A stretch of DNA of 36,296 nucleotides from Candidatus Hydrogenedentota bacterium (GTDB lineage: Bacteria > Hydrogenedentota > Hydrogenedentia > Hydrogenedentales > CAITNO01). The notes below the pieces were generated by a model that did no database searches, was not told where the DNA came from, and worked only from the letters and a program-made list of their open reading frames with translations. The position numbers and the translations under genes are program-made. Shown in pieces: positions 1 through 8,513 of the stretch (position 1 is its first letter; every line of letters begins with the position of its first letter). The DNA is taken from positions 1-36,296 of the forward strand of contig JAAYJI010000297.1 in the NCBI GenBank assembly GCA_012523015.1, in the 5' to 3' direction.

Positions 1-848
1 ACGAAGAGCAGTTTCAGGTAGAGTCCTAAGGATTGAAAAGCTTCGAAGAGACGCTGTGTAAGGCTTGAGGCATGGGTGCCTGTGGATTCAACAAAGCGGA
101 GTACCGTGGAACGCAAGATGAGATAGACGACTAAGATGGCGCCGGCCGCCGCCATGGGAGCCGTTATCTTCGACCAAGGCGTTTTTTCGCTTTGTCGGTT
201 GGTACACAAGAAAAGGAGCAGCATCACCAGCAAAAAAGGATAAATGAGTGAGGATTCTTTGCTGAGCAATCCGAAGACAAAGCATGCTGCACCGGCAATG
301 ATGGAGAGCAGGGGGGAAGAGGACTGGGTAGCGCGCACGGAGAAATAAAGTGCTGCGAGGATACCAATTCCGGACATCATGTCCGCGCGGCCGCTAATAT
401 ACGCCACCGCTTCCGTGTGCAGGGGATGAACCACAAAGATGAGGGGCGCTGCGAAGCATACAAAGGCAGGGACGGAAAGTCTATAGAGAAGCAATGCGAA
501 CAACAGGGCAGCCGCCAAATGGAGCAATAGGTTGGTCAAATGGAAGATAGTCGTAGACACTTCCGGTCCCTTGAGTGTTTCCACTTCCTCAAGGGATGGT
601 CCGCTGCTGAGCCAATAATCGATCATGAAAGAAGCAGAGACTAAGGGCCGGTAGAAGTTGCCTTCACCCCGTCCAAAAGCATGTTGATCTTCACGGAACA
701 ATTGGAACAGCTTGCTTGTGTCACGTACGTGCTGATGCAAGAGAACGGAGGACACATCGTCCCATACCCATTCACCGGGAAAGGTGTTGTAATAGGTTGC
801 AACACATGCCAATGAAATGAGCAGCATCAATAGGACTGCAGATTTCAC
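1..848 (-). CDS. TMTC-like membrane O-glycosyltransferase (GT-C fold), N-terminal part, runs off the left edge
   Basis: An open frame of 282 codons reads leftward out of the window, so the C-terminus is not seen. The start is probably a GTG at 846-848; no in-frame ATG lies between it and an upstream TAG, and no strong ribosome site is visible. The N-terminus is a hydrophobic helix, followed by a luminal-type WDD motif (residues 29-31), which is typical of GT-C glycosyltransferases using lipid-phosphate sugars. Family signatures follow: NFYRPL (64-69), HPLHTEAVAYISGRAD (141-156) and LLSKES (194-199), with hydrophobic segments between them. This combination is characteristic of TMTC/DUF1736-type proteins, which usually carry TPR repeats after the membrane part. 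The enzyme would act in the inner membrane, transferring a sugar from a polyprenyl-phosphate donor to an exported acceptor. The family call is firm; the donor and acceptor are unknown. Confidence 0.82.
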   Translation of the reverse strand, partial: MKSAVLLMLLISLACVATYYNTFPGEWVWDDVSSVLLHQHVRDTSKLFQLFREDQHAFGRGEGNFYRPLVSASFMIDYWLSSGPSLEEVETLKGPEVSTTIFHLTNLLLHLAAALLFALLLYRLSVPAFVCFAAPLIFVVHPLHTEAVAYISGRADMMSGIGILAALYFSVRATQSSSPLLSIIAGAACFVFGLLSKESSLIYPFLLVMLLLFLCTNRQSEKTPWSKITAPMAAAGAILVVYLILRSTVLRFVESTGTHASSLTQRLFEAFQSLGLYLKLLF

Positions 849-1013
849 GGTAATGGGTTTATCCGTGCCTTGTGGATATATACCGACTTTTTTCAGTGAT
901 ACACCCTATCCGAGTTTGCGCAGGATAAGCGCTGCTTTTATGGATACAACCGCCCCGCATGGGTTGACATTTCCATGGAGGGCGGCATGATTTCTATTTT
1001 ATAGGTATTGAAC

Positions 1014-1706
1014 TTATCGTTCTACTTTGCGATCCGGACCTACTTTATCGCGCAGTTTGGGGCCAACACATTCCCATGTATAGTGCAGCGGCAGATATTC
1101 CACTTCAATGGCTTGTTGATTGCCTATAATCTTAACAATGCGCATTACATTAAGGAATTCTTCTCCTTCACGCACGCGATAGGCAGTTACTTCACCGTCA
1201 TTGGGATCAAAGAGATCAATAAATACATATAAATCATTATCGAGTTCGATAAAGCCGGTAACCGTCAAGATTGGCCGCTTAAGCATCAATTCTGCATATT
1301 CTCGGGTCTTCTCATAGCGGTTATTATCAGGTTGGAATACCATATAGATCCGGCAGAGGATGGCAATTTTACGCCACCGTTCTTCGTCACGAGAAACCTT
1401 CAATGCAGCGTCAACGTCACGGGTGATCATATTCAGCGCTTCCCGTCCGTTGTCGGTGGTGAGCAACTGGGTGCGTCGTCCCTGTAATTGGGTGATCATG
1501 TCGGGTATGAGGGAATCATGGGGCGCCGCTATTCCGGACATAAGCAGATCGCCCATAACGCTGCGCAGCTGTTGGTGATATTCTGCGGGCGTAGGCTCCG
1601 GCGGAATCTCCGGTTCGGGTGGCGGCGGCGGCGGTTCCGGCTGGCAAGCCGCCACAAGGATCATGGCAAAACAGAGCATTAGGGTCAGTAGTATTTTTTT
1701 TGACAT
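1014..1706 (-). CDS. proline-rich lipoprotein of unknown function
   Basis: This encodes a 230-residue lipoprotein. The start is taken as the ATG at 1704-1706 because a GAAGGG ribosome site lies just upstream; an in-frame GTG five codons earlier (1719-1721) would put that site inside the gene. A lysine-containing n-region and hydrophobic core end in a clear lipobox LVAAC, with the modified cysteine at residue 21. A short linker rich in Pro and Glu (about residues 22-38) would hold the globular part away from the membrane. The rest is charged, with no motif I recognise. The residue after the cysteine is Gln rather than Asp, which favours outer-membrane sorting by the general Lol rule. It lies between greA and the TMTC-like gene on the same strand. 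Function is not known. Confidence 0.8.
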   Translation of the reverse strand: MSKKILLTLMLCFAMILVAACQPEPPPPPPEPEIPPEPTPAEYHQQLRSVMGDLLMSGIAAPHDSLIPDMITQLQGRRTQLLTTDNGREALNMITRDVDAALKVSRDEERWRKIAILCRIYMVFQPDNNRYEKTREYAELMLKRPILTVTGFIELDNDLYVFIDLFDPNDGEVTAYRVREGEEFLNVMRIVKIIGNQQAIEVEYLPLHYTWECVGPKLRDKVGPDRKVER

Positions 1707-1963
1707 AATGTTTCCCTTCACAACACGTTGCTGTAGTTTATCATATTGTGCTGAGCGCGCAAAAAATCTTTAGTCTTCCATAGTTTATAACAAGGTCTTA
1801 TTATTGTCCTATAAAGGCAGGGCAAGATAAAACAAATAGACCTTTACAGGATAGATTAATGTTGAGCGGAGCCGTGGTCGTTTAAGCCCCGGAGAACTGC
1901 GGTCAATTTCTTTACGCAGATCTTTAACGCTTCCACCGAGCCGCTTATTTTTAATGCTGTCAA

Positions 1964-2440
1964 TCAGTCATAGCTGATGGCGACTAGTTTCATTATCATC
2001 TGTCCCGCAGGTACCTGGATGACAACCTCATCGCCCACCGATTTACCTAATAACGCCTTGCCCACGGGAGATTGGACAGACATTTTCCCTTGTAAAATAT
2101 CGGCTTCTGCAGAGTCGACCAAGTGCAAGGTGCTTTCGCTTTGGGTAGTCATATTAAAAATTTGCACGGTAGCGCCTAAAAAGGCTTTACTCGTGTCACG
2201 CTCCAAAGAATCCATAATGGCGGCACGTGATATTTTGGATTCAAGGTCATTGATTTTCGCATGTACCAGCGCTTGTTCTTCTTTAGCTGCGTGATACTCG
2301 GCATTCTCTTTTAAATCGCCCAATCCGCGGGCGTATTCAATTGTCTGAACTACAGCCTTGCGGCGTACATATAAGGCTTCCAGTTCAGCCTTCATTTTTT
2401 CAAGCCCGTCAGGGGTCATGTAGAGTGTATCGTTAGCCAT
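1964..2440 (-). CDS. greA: transcript cleavage/elongation factor GreA
   Basis: GreA rescues backtracked RNA polymerase by stimulating cleavage of the nascent RNA 3' end. The 158-residue product has the family's usual length and two-domain layout. An N-terminal antiparallel coiled coil (about residues 10-75) carries the GDLKENAEYH tip (41-50), whose acidic residues D42 and E45 correspond to those that position the catalytic metal. The C-terminal FKBP-like domain contains the SPVGKALLGKSVGDEV segment. The start ATG at 2438-2440 gives the normal family N-terminus, although the ribosome site (AAGAAAAG) is weak. It stands 139 nt downstream of lpxB on the same strand and probably has its own promoter. 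The assignment is secure. Confidence 0.96.
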   Translation of the reverse strand: MANDTLYMTPDGLEKMKAELEALYVRRKAVVQTIEYARGLGDLKENAEYHAAKEEQALVHAKINDLESKISRAAIMDSLERDTSKAFLGATVQIFNMTTQSESTLHLVDSAEADILQGKMSVQSPVGKALLGKSVGDEVVIQVPAGQMIMKLVAISYD

Positions 2441-2579
2441 AATCTTTTCTTGCTATTTGGGGAGGTTAATGGGTTCGCAGTTTATTTTATACGTTTCTGG
2501 CGCGACCAACAAGGATGTGCTTTTTATAAGGGGAAAGTATATCAAAAGTCTTGGATACAGTGAAACCGAGCGGGTGGTG

Positions 2580-3692
2580 TCAGTTCCGATTGATCAAGGC
2601 AAGGATTTCAGCCGCTGCCCGCGTAGATGCTCCCGGCGGCTGCAAACGTCGTTTTACTTCTTCCAAATCTTCTTCCATTCTGCGGCGTTTTTCACTGTCT
2701 TCCACCAAATCTTCCATGATCGGAAGAATCTTTTCCGGCACCGCCTCATGTTGAATCAGTTCCGGTACTGCTTCCCGTTCCAGTACGATATTGACAAGTC
2801 CAATAAAAGGAACCCGTACAAAGAGACGTGCAAGCCAGTAGCTCAGGGGATTGACTTTATAGACGATGCACATGGGTACGCCAAAAAGGGCGGTTTCCAG
2901 TGTGGCTGTGCCGGAGGCGACCAAGCAGCACCGGGATTGTGCGAGTACTTGGTGCATGCCCTTGATCACGATTTCGACGGGCAGCCCGGCCATAAGCAGC
3001 CGAAGTTCTGCCGCCCGTGCTTCATCAAGACAGGGGGTAACAAATTGCAGCTCGGGATATTTTTTGAGTAATGAAATGCCTGTTTGCGCCATGACCGGAG
3101 CAATGCGCCGGATTTCTTGGGCGCGGCTTCCCGGCAACAACCCAATTATAGGCGCTCCATTATTTTTTGTGTCGGAATGGACGGTTCGCGCTATTTCATC
3201 CAAAAGGGGATGCCCAACATACACACAATCCACGCCCTTATTGCGGTAAAGGTCTTCTTCAAAAGGGCAAATGACAAGCATACTGCTGTCAACACGTGCG
3301 AGGGTATCCAAACGTTTACGTTTCCATGCCCACACTTGCGGCCCTATATAGTAAATAACGGGGATGCCCAGGGCATGGACTGCTTTGGCAAAGCGCAAAT
3401 TAAAGCCGGGATAATCTATAAGCACAATACACCGGGGCCGTTCACGACGTACCCTTTCCAGCGTGTCGAGGAAAAGGCGGCGCAGAGGCAATGCCTTGCG
3501 TAATACCTCCACAAAGCCCATAACAGGATCTGCTGCAAGGTCATAATGCAGTTCCATGCCAGCCTGTTGCATTTGGACGCCGCCCAGGCCTGAGCAACGC
3601 AGTTCGGGATCGGCAGCGCGGAGTGCCCGTATCAGATGGGCTCCGTGCATATCACCGGAGGGTTCGCCCGCTATCAGAAAGATGTGTTTCAT
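2580..3692 (-). CDS. lpxB: lipid-A-disaccharide synthase LpxB
   Basis: LpxB condenses UDP-2,3-diacylglucosamine with lipid X to make the lipid A disaccharide at the cytoplasmic face of the inner membrane. The 370-residue product opens with MKHIFLIAGEPSGD, the glycosyltransferase family 19 N-terminus, and later has YYIGPQVWAW and LLPGSRAQEI, both typical LpxB segments around the UDP-sugar site. I place the start at the ATG at 3690-3692 rather than 33 nt upstream. This start forms an ATGA overlap with the stop of the preceding oxidoreductase gene, pointing to translational coupling. The gene shows that the host makes lipid A and so has an outer membrane. Confidence 0.96.
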   Translation of the reverse strand: MKHIFLIAGEPSGDMHGAHLIRALRAADPELRCSGLGGVQMQQAGMELHYDLAADPVMGFVEVLRKALPLRRLFLDTLERVRRERPRCIVLIDYPGFNLRFAKAVHALGIPVIYYIGPQVWAWKRKRLDTLARVDSSMLVICPFEEDLYRNKGVDCVYVGHPLLDEIARTVHSDTKNNGAPIIGLLPGSRAQEIRRIAPVMAQTGISLLKKYPELQFVTPCLDEARAAELRLLMAGLPVEIVIKGMHQVLAQSRCCLVASGTATLETALFGVPMCIVYKVNPLSYWLARLFVRVPFIGLVNIVLEREAVPELIQHEAVPEKILPIMEDLVEDSEKRRRMEEDLEEVKRRLQPPGASTRAAAEILALINRN

Positions 3693-4642
3693 GGACTGTT
3701 TCGGATTGCCTCCAGAATACGCCATGAAAGTTCCAGTGCATGCAATCCGTCGTCACCGGATACGTTTGGCGCGGCGTCGAATCGGACCGCGTCAATAAAG
3801 GCGGTCAACTCTAAGCGTAAAGGCTCTTCCTTGTGGACAGGTATGGGGGTCACGCTGATGTGCTGCATGAAATTGCCTTCTTTGGGCAGAGGCCCGGGTT
3901 TTTTACGGTAGACCAAGACTTGTTGGGCACTGTAATCGGTGGAGATGTACGCGTTGGGATCGAAGATCCTGATCTTGCGCATGGCTTCCATGGATACACG
4001 GCTGCTCGTCAGGTTGGCAACGCAGCCGGATGCAAAACGAAGCCGCGCATTGGCAATATCTTCTTGTTCTGAGAAAATAGGCACGCCTGAGGCATCGACC
4101 TGAACGGGCTCACTTTGAGTCAATTGCAGAATAATATCCAAATCATGGATCATGAGGTCGAGAACGACGCTCACATCGCTGCTGCGCCCTGAAAAGGGGC
4201 TGAGCCGATGACATTCGATAAAACTGGGTTTAATATCCGACTTGAAAAGGGCGAGTACAGCGCCGTTAAAACGCTCGACGTGGCCCACTTGTAGGATTAC
4301 ATGCTTCTCTTTAGCAGCAGTGGTCATGGCGCGTGCCTCGTCGGGCGTGGAGGCAATGGGCTTTTCCACCAATACATGGACGCCCTTAGAAATCGCTGCC
4401 AGAGCGACGTCTTTATGGGTATGGGTGGGGGTTGCCACCGATACGGCGTCCAAGTCTTGGTTCAGCAATTCCTCATAATCGGCATAGGCGGGCACAGCAA
4501 AGTCTTGTGCCACCCGTTGTCGCGCTGCAGCGCCGGTATCAGCAATTCCGACCAGTTCAAGATTGGGGATTGTCTTATACAAACGGGCGTGGTGGTAACC
4601 CAGGTGTCCGGTACCTATTACACCGATACGTAGTCGTTTCAT
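3689..4642 (-). CDS. Gfo/Idh/MocA NAD(P)-dependent oxidoreductase, candidate lipid A UDP-GlcNAc 3-dehydrogenase (GnnA-like)
   Basis: This is a cytoplasmic 317-residue Gfo/Idh/MocA protein without a signal peptide. It has the N-terminal Rossmann motif GVIGTGHLG (residues 7-15) and the family's catalytic-lysine motif EKP (93-95), followed by the alpha/beta substrate domain. It overlaps lpxB by ATGA and shares one promoter with it. In other Gram-negatives a Gfo/Idh gene among the lpx genes encodes GnnA, which oxidises UDP-GlcNAc at C3 so that GnnB can aminate it; lipid A then carries amide-linked acyl chains at that position. Genomic context makes this role likely here, but the partner aminotransferase gnnB is not next to it. 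The family is certain; the GnnA role is inferred. Confidence 0.9.
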   Translation of the reverse strand: MKRLRIGVIGTGHLGYHHARLYKTIPNLELVGIADTGAAARQRVAQDFAVPAYADYEELLNQDLDAVSVATPTHTHKDVALAAISKGVHVLVEKPIASTPDEARAMTTAAKEKHVILQVGHVERFNGAVLALFKSDIKPSFIECHRLSPFSGRSSDVSVVLDLMIHDLDIILQLTQSEPVQVDASGVPIFSEQEDIANARLRFASGCVANLTSSRVSMEAMRKIRIFDPNAYISTDYSAQQVLVYRKKPGPLPKEGNFMQHISVTPIPVHKEEPLRLELTAFIDAVRFDAAPNVSGDDGLHALELSWRILEAIRNSP

Positions 4643-4712
4643 TTGTCACCTGTCATTTTTTGATTGGTATTAGAGGAGACTAGGGGAAGTGCAAAATAGC
4701 TTAACTTGGCAT

Positions 4713-4741
4713 ATTGTACAAAGGACTTCTTTGAGGATCAA
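4713..4741 (-). promoter_or_regulatory. sigma70-type promoter for the oxidoreductase-lpxB operon
   Basis: Read on the minus strand, TTGATC (4741-4736) is followed after exactly 17 nt by TACAAT (4718-4713), a good match to the housekeeping consensus. It lies about 70 nt upstream of the ATG at 4642, pointing towards it. Confidence 0.6.
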
Positions 4742-4780
4742 ATTTTAATAAACCATAAAGAAGCGGGGTTCCGCAGCGTA

Positions 4781-4799
4781 GCATGAAAAGATTTCATGC
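4781..4799. repeat. perfect inverted repeat upstream of the lpxB operon promoter
   Basis: GCATGAAA (4781-4788) and TTTCATGC (4792-4799) are perfect 8-bp arms around AGA. The repeat lies about 40 bp upstream of the -35 box of the minus-strand promoter at 4713-4741, a usual place for an activator site. There is no U-run next to it, so it is not an intrinsic terminator. No regulator can be named. Confidence 0.45.
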
Positions 4800-5135
4800 A
4801 TGAGGCACAATTCTCAACCCTTATTTAGTTTAGTCTATTCTTAATAGGAGATTGATTTTAGATTTTAGTGAAGTTTTAAAAGAATGTATCGATCGCAGTT
4901 GATGATCATTTAATTCGTATTTTTATATACATTATTGTAAAAATTATTTGACCAAATATAGAATAAATTGAATTTGCTGCATGAGATATCGACAGTGTAT
5001 AAAAAGAAAAGTTGAACGAAGTCTCTCGTCTTTTTAACTGAAATACATAGGGGCGCGCCGTTTAAAGGAAGCTAAGGAGCCGTTAAATAAGTCTTGATTT
5101 TTCTCGAATAATTGCTGTAAAAGGGAAATAATATA
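4800..5135. other. AT-rich non-coding spacer
   Basis: No credible gene is present on either strand; stop codons are dense in all frames. A hand count of 4801-5040 gives roughly 27 percent GC, far below the flanking genes. The spacer separates the leftward lpxB operon from the rightward rny transcription unit. I saw no DnaA-box cluster, tandem iterons or tRNA. Curved, protein-binding upstream DNA is possible but not shown. Confidence 0.6.
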
Positions 5136-5165
5136 TTGACATTGTGAGCTTTATTCAGATATACT
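5136..5165 (+). promoter_or_regulatory. sigma70-type promoter upstream of rny
   Basis: A perfect TTGACA (5136-5141) is separated by 18 nt from TATACT (5160-5165). It is the best promoter match I found in the window. Transcription would begin near 5172, leaving a leader of about 250 nt before the rny start codon. Confidence 0.75.
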
Positions 5166-5360
5166 ATAGCCTGCTTGGATAAATATTAGTGTAGTGACGA
5201 CAGGATATATGAATGGCAAAGTCGCTCTTTATCAATAAAATAGAGCCGCCGGATGTCGGCGTTTCCCATATGATAGCCCCACATGTTAAGAATATCACCC
5301 TGACAAGCCTAACTAGGAGAGGTGTGTCAGCGAATCATAGTCTGCTGGGTCTTTTCGCGT

Positions 5361-5418
5361 AGTTCCCTGCCGTCATTTAAGACATTTTTTTTACAATCCC
5401 TTAAATGGGTAGGGAGTT
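5361..5418 (+). promoter_or_regulatory. leader stem that pairs with the rny ribosome binding site
   Basis: Bases 5361-5371 (AGTTCCCTGCC) can pair without a gap with 5408-5418 (GGTAGGGAGTT): 11 pairs, three of them G-U. The right arm contains the GGGAG ribosome site of rny, whose ATG is at 5425. The 36-nt loop contains a run of eight T (5385-5392). Other small hairpins lie upstream in the same leader, at 5247-5261 (CGCCG/CGGCG) and 5300-5330 (CTGACA/TGTCAG). The pairing is read directly from the sequence; a control function is inferred. Confidence 0.45.
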
Positions 5419-5424
5419 CACCAT

Positions 5425-6978
5425 ATGTTTTTTGCAATTGCGGCCGTAGTTGGCCTAGTTTTGGGGTTTTTCTTTTCTTTTGTATTCAATCGAATTCGTG
5501 CCGGGGGCTATCTGAATAGTGCCCGCCGCGAGGCTGCGCAACTCCGTTCGGATGCTGAACGGGACGCCGCCGCTCACGTTAAAGAAGGAAAAACCGCACT
5601 CAAAGAGTTGGAAATCAATCTGCGTGCAAAGCTGGAGGGGGAAGGACGCGAACTGCGCAAAGAAATTGCCAGCATTGAAAAACGGCTTGCATCGAAAGAA
5701 CAAAGTCTGGATTCACGGGCACAAACCCTTGATAAAACGGCTGCGGGTCTGAACACGCAAGAACGGCAATTAGTGGCGCGGGAACAGGAAAATGAAAAAG
5801 AACGTAACCGTTTAAATACGGTAATCCATGATCAAATTGCCAAGCTGGAAGCTATTGGCGGGATGACTGCCGATGCTGCGCGCCGTGAGTTATATGTGCG
5901 CCTCGAGAACGAAGTGAAGCGGGATTGTGCGTTGGAATTGAAGCGTGTTGAAGATGAGCTGCGCGAAAATTCCGAAAAGAAAGCACGCTGGATTATTGGC
6001 GAGGCGTTGCAGCGCTGTGCGGCGGATCATGTGGTTGAAAGTACCGTGTCTGTGGTGCCCTTGCCCAATGACGAAATGAAAGGGCGTATTATCGGGCGTG
6101 AAGGCCGAAATATTCGTGCCTTGGAAAGCGCCACGGGTATTAACGTCATTATCGATGATACGCCGGAAGCGGTGGTATTGTCCGGTTTTGATCCAATCCG
6201 TCGAGAGACAGCCCGTATCACCTTGGAGCGTCTCATCGAAGATGGTCGTATTCATCCGGCGCGCATTGAGGAGATGGTCGAAAAAGTAGGACAGGAAATG
6301 ACCGCTTCTATAAAAGAACGCGGCGAGCAGGCGTGTCTGGAAGCCGACGTTCACGGCCTTCATCCCGAGTTGGTGAAATTACTGGGCCGCTTAAGTTTCC
6401 GTACGTCCTATGGTCAAAATGTGTTGCGCCACTCTCTGGAGGTTTGCCATTTGGCAGGGGTAATGGCTGCGGAACTGGGCGTTAATGTTCAGGAAACGAA
6501 GCGTGCCGGTCTGATCCATGATATTGGAAAAGCCCTCACCCATGAAGTTGAAGGTTCTCACGCCGTATTGGGTCATGACATCAGCCGCCGCTATGGCGAG
6601 AACGAGAATGTCGCCAATGGTATTGGCGCTCATCACGGTGAGATGCCGATGAACAGCATCATCGCCGTATTGGTGCAAGCTGCCGATGCTATGAGCGCTG
6701 CACGGCCGGGCGCCCGCAGTGAGATGCTCCAGAATTACATCAAGCGCTTGGAACAATTGGAAGACTTGGTAAACGGTTTTCCCGGCGTCGAGAAATCCTA
6801 TGCCATTCAAGCGGGCCGTGAAGTACGTGTCGTAGTGCAGCCCGATAAAGTGAATGATGCTGAGGCAGCGCAATTGTCCCGTGATCTTGCGCGCAAAGTA
6901 GAGACTGAAATGACCTATCCCGGTCAGATTCGGGTTACTGTTGTTCGCGAAACCCGCGCCGTTGAAGTAGCCAAATAA
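5425..6978 (+). CDS. rny: ribonuclease Y
   Basis: RNase Y is a membrane-anchored endoribonuclease that starts mRNA decay. The 517-residue product has the full family architecture. An N-terminal membrane helix (residues 1-22) is followed by a long charged coiled coil (about 30-190). A KH RNA-binding domain has the [15 protein letters not shown] core (220-234), and an HD phosphohydrolase domain has H336 and the metal-binding HD pair H365-D366 in LIHDIGK. The ribosome site GGGAG sits 8 nt before the ATG and can be hidden by a leader stem. The gene has its own strong promoter and a terminator directly after it, so it is monocistronic. The assignment is secure. Confidence 0.97.
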   Translation: MFFAIAAVVGLVLGFFFSFVFNRIRAGGYLNSARREAAQLRSDAERDAAAHVKEGKTALKELEINLRAKLEGEGRELRKEIASIEKRLASKEQSLDSRAQTLDKTAAGLNTQERQLVAREQENEKERNRLNTVIHDQIAKLEAIGGMTADAARRELYVRLENEVKRDCALELKRVEDELRENSEKKARWIIGEALQRCAADHVVESTVSVVPLPNDEMKGRIIGREGRNIRALESATGINVIIDDTPEAVVLSGFDPIRRETARITLERLIEDGRIHPARIEEMVEKVGQEMTASIKERGEQACLEADVHGLHPELVKLLGRLSFRTSYGQNVLRHSLEVCHLAGVMAAELGVNVQETKRAGLIHDIGKALTHEVEGSHAVLGHDISRRYGENENVANGIGAHHGEMPMNSIIAVLVQAADAMSAARPGARSEMLQNYIKRLEQLEDLVNGFPGVEKSYAIQAGREVRVVVQPDKVNDAEAAQLSRDLARKVETEMTYPGQIRVTVVRETRAVEVAK

Positions 6979-7016
6979 TCCTTGTCTTTCAGATAATCAC
7001 TAGAGCTTGTTATCAT

Positions 7017-7054
7017 GCAGCCCGGTTCCCTAGGGGACTTGGGCTGCTTTTTTT
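7017..7054 (+). terminator. intrinsic terminator after rny
   Basis: GCAGCCC (7017-7023) pairs perfectly with GGGCTGC (7041-7047), with further inner pairing GTTCCC/GGGGAC, and is followed by seven T (7048-7054). It lies 38 nt after the rny stop codon. Confidence 0.9.
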
Positions 7055-7091
7055 CAGGAAAAGCTTGTATTTCGTTTTGATCTAGGGGCGA

Positions 7092-7105
7092 AAGAAAGCT
7101 TTCTT
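7092..7105. promoter_or_regulatory. 14-bp perfect palindrome upstream of the sulfatase pair, candidate operator
   Basis: AAGAAAGCTTTCTT is a perfect palindrome ending 46 nt before the first sulfatase ATG. It has no spacer and no U-run, so it is a more likely protein-binding site than a terminator. No regulator gene is adjacent, and I did not see a second copy in the window. Confidence 0.35.
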
Positions 7106-7151
7106 GTATTTTTTGGCTCCGTTAAATTAAAATAAATTTAAGGAGTCACTT

Positions 7152-8504
7152 ATGAATACACTAAATCGCAGGAAAGCCTTGCAATATTTGGGAGCGGGAC
7201 TTGTGGGCGCTATGGTGTCGGGCAAGAGCCTAGGGGCGGGCGCAGCGTCGGAACGGCCTCCCAATACTGTGCTTGTTTTTGCCGATGACTTAGGTTATGG
7301 TGATCTGAGCTGTTACGGCGCGCCGCAAATTTCCACGCCCAACCTGGACCGTATGGCGGAAGAAGGGCTGCGCTTCACGGATTTCTATTCTTGTGCATCC
7401 ATTTGTTCGCCGGCCCGGGCGGGATTGCTTACAGGACGTTATCCCATCCGTTTAGGCATCAATCGTGTCTTCTTCCCGCAAAGCGCTGATGGTTTGGATT
7501 CCACGGAAATCACCGTTGCCTCCTTACTTAAAAAGCAAGGCTATGCCACGGCGTGCATCGGGAAATGGCATCTTGGTCATTTACCTCAATACTTGCCGAC
7601 CCGGCACGGCTTTGATTATTATTTCGGATTGCCCTACAGCAATGATATGTCGGTTGAAGAGCGCGGGGATCCGCCGCTGCCCCTTATGCGCAATGAAGAG
7701 ATTGTCGAACAGCCTGCACGACAAGACACCCTAACCCGTCGCTATACGGAAGAAGCGATCCAATTTATCGACCACCATCAGGACGAGCCCTTTTTTGTCT
7801 ATCTTCCCCATTCCATGCCCCACGTGCCGCTCCATAGGTCGGAATCCTTTGTAGGCAAGTCGAAGGGAGGCTTATACGGGGACGTGATTGAAGAACTCGA
7901 TTGGAGCGTAGGCGAAATATTGAAGGCGCTGCAGGATCGAGGCTTGGACGAGAATACATTGGTCATATTTACCAGTGACAACGGCCCGTGGTTGTCGCAA
8001 GAAAGTGCAGGCGGGAGTGCCGCTCCGCTTCGTGAGGGGAAAGGCTCCGCTTTTGAAGGCGGATTTCGTGTCCCTTGTATTATGCGTTGGCGTGGGCACA
8101 TCGAGGCAGGCCGTGTAGAACGGTCTTTTTCCAGTACCCTTGATTTCTTGCCGACTTTTGTCGCGTTGGCTGGGGGGGCCGTACCCGATGACCGGCCCTT
8201 AGATGGTGAGAATATAGGTCCCATCCTTTTGGAAGGAAAAGACCGCGACCAGGAAGAATTCCATTATTTCGTTTTGGAAGAATACCATGCCCTGCGTTTG
8301 GGACAATGGAAATTAAAGCGTCCCTTCAACGGAAAAATCTACGGTAAGCCCGTAGCCCATCCGACCCTGCTCTTTGATCTTAATGCCGATCCTGAAGAGC
8401 AACATAACCTTGCAGGGTCGGAAAAAGAGCGGGTCCGCGCAATGGAAGCGCATATGGATAAATTTTGGGCTTCCTTGCAGCCCTTAGTAAAAGCTAAACG
8501 ATAA
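7152..8504 (+). CDS. exported type I (S1) sulfatase
   Basis: This 450-residue enzyme hydrolyses sulfate esters, most likely on carbohydrates, outside the cytoplasm. The N-terminus NRRKALQYLGAG has the twin arginines (R6, R7) and hydrophobic core of a Tat signal. The mature part opens with the metal-binding pair D45-D46 in FADDLGYGD. The formylglycine motif CSPARAGLLTG has the cysteine to be modified at C85, which would need an anaerobic or aerobic sulfatase-maturing enzyme; none is encoded here. GKWHLGH (K138, H140), H220/H224 and SDNG (D276, N277) complete the usual active site. A good AAGGAG ribosome site precedes the ATG. Only 9 nt separate its stop from the next sulfatase start, so the two are probably one operon. 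The substrate cannot be told from the sequence. Confidence 0.93.
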   Translation: MNTLNRRKALQYLGAGLVGAMVSGKSLGAGAASERPPNTVLVFADDLGYGDLSCYGAPQISTPNLDRMAEEGLRFTDFYSCASICSPARAGLLTGRYPIRLGINRVFFPQSADGLDSTEITVASLLKKQGYATACIGKWHLGHLPQYLPTRHGFDYYFGLPYSNDMSVEERGDPPLPLMRNEEIVEQPARQDTLTRRYTEEAIQFIDHHQDEPFFVYLPHSMPHVPLHRSESFVGKSKGGLYGDVIEELDWSVGEILKALQDRGLDENTLVIFTSDNGPWLSQESAGGSAAPLREGKGSAFEGGFRVPCIMRWRGHIEAGRVERSFSSTLDFLPTFVALAGGAVPDDRPLDGENIGPILLEGKDRDQEEFHYFVLEEYHALRLGQWKLKRPFNGKIYGKPVAHPTLLFDLNADPEEQHNLAGSEKERVRAMEAHMDKFWASLQPLVKAKR

Positions 8505-8513
8505 GGCAGCAAA

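Noticed and set aside
1798-1968. A minus-strand open frame after greA with coding-like composition
   Set aside because: It has no ATG, GTG or TTG start and would begin inside the greA stop region. Probably chance, or too decayed to support.
2457-3071. A 204-codon plus-strand frame over lpxB
   Set aside because: Shadow of lpxB, with low-complexity, Cys- and Phe-rich translation and no ribosome site.
5166-5400. 6S RNA (ssrS) upstream of rny
   Set aside because: The position and strong promoter would fit, but I could not draw the long closing stem and central bubble of 6S RNA, and zapA, the usual neighbour, is absent. A covariance-model search would settle it.
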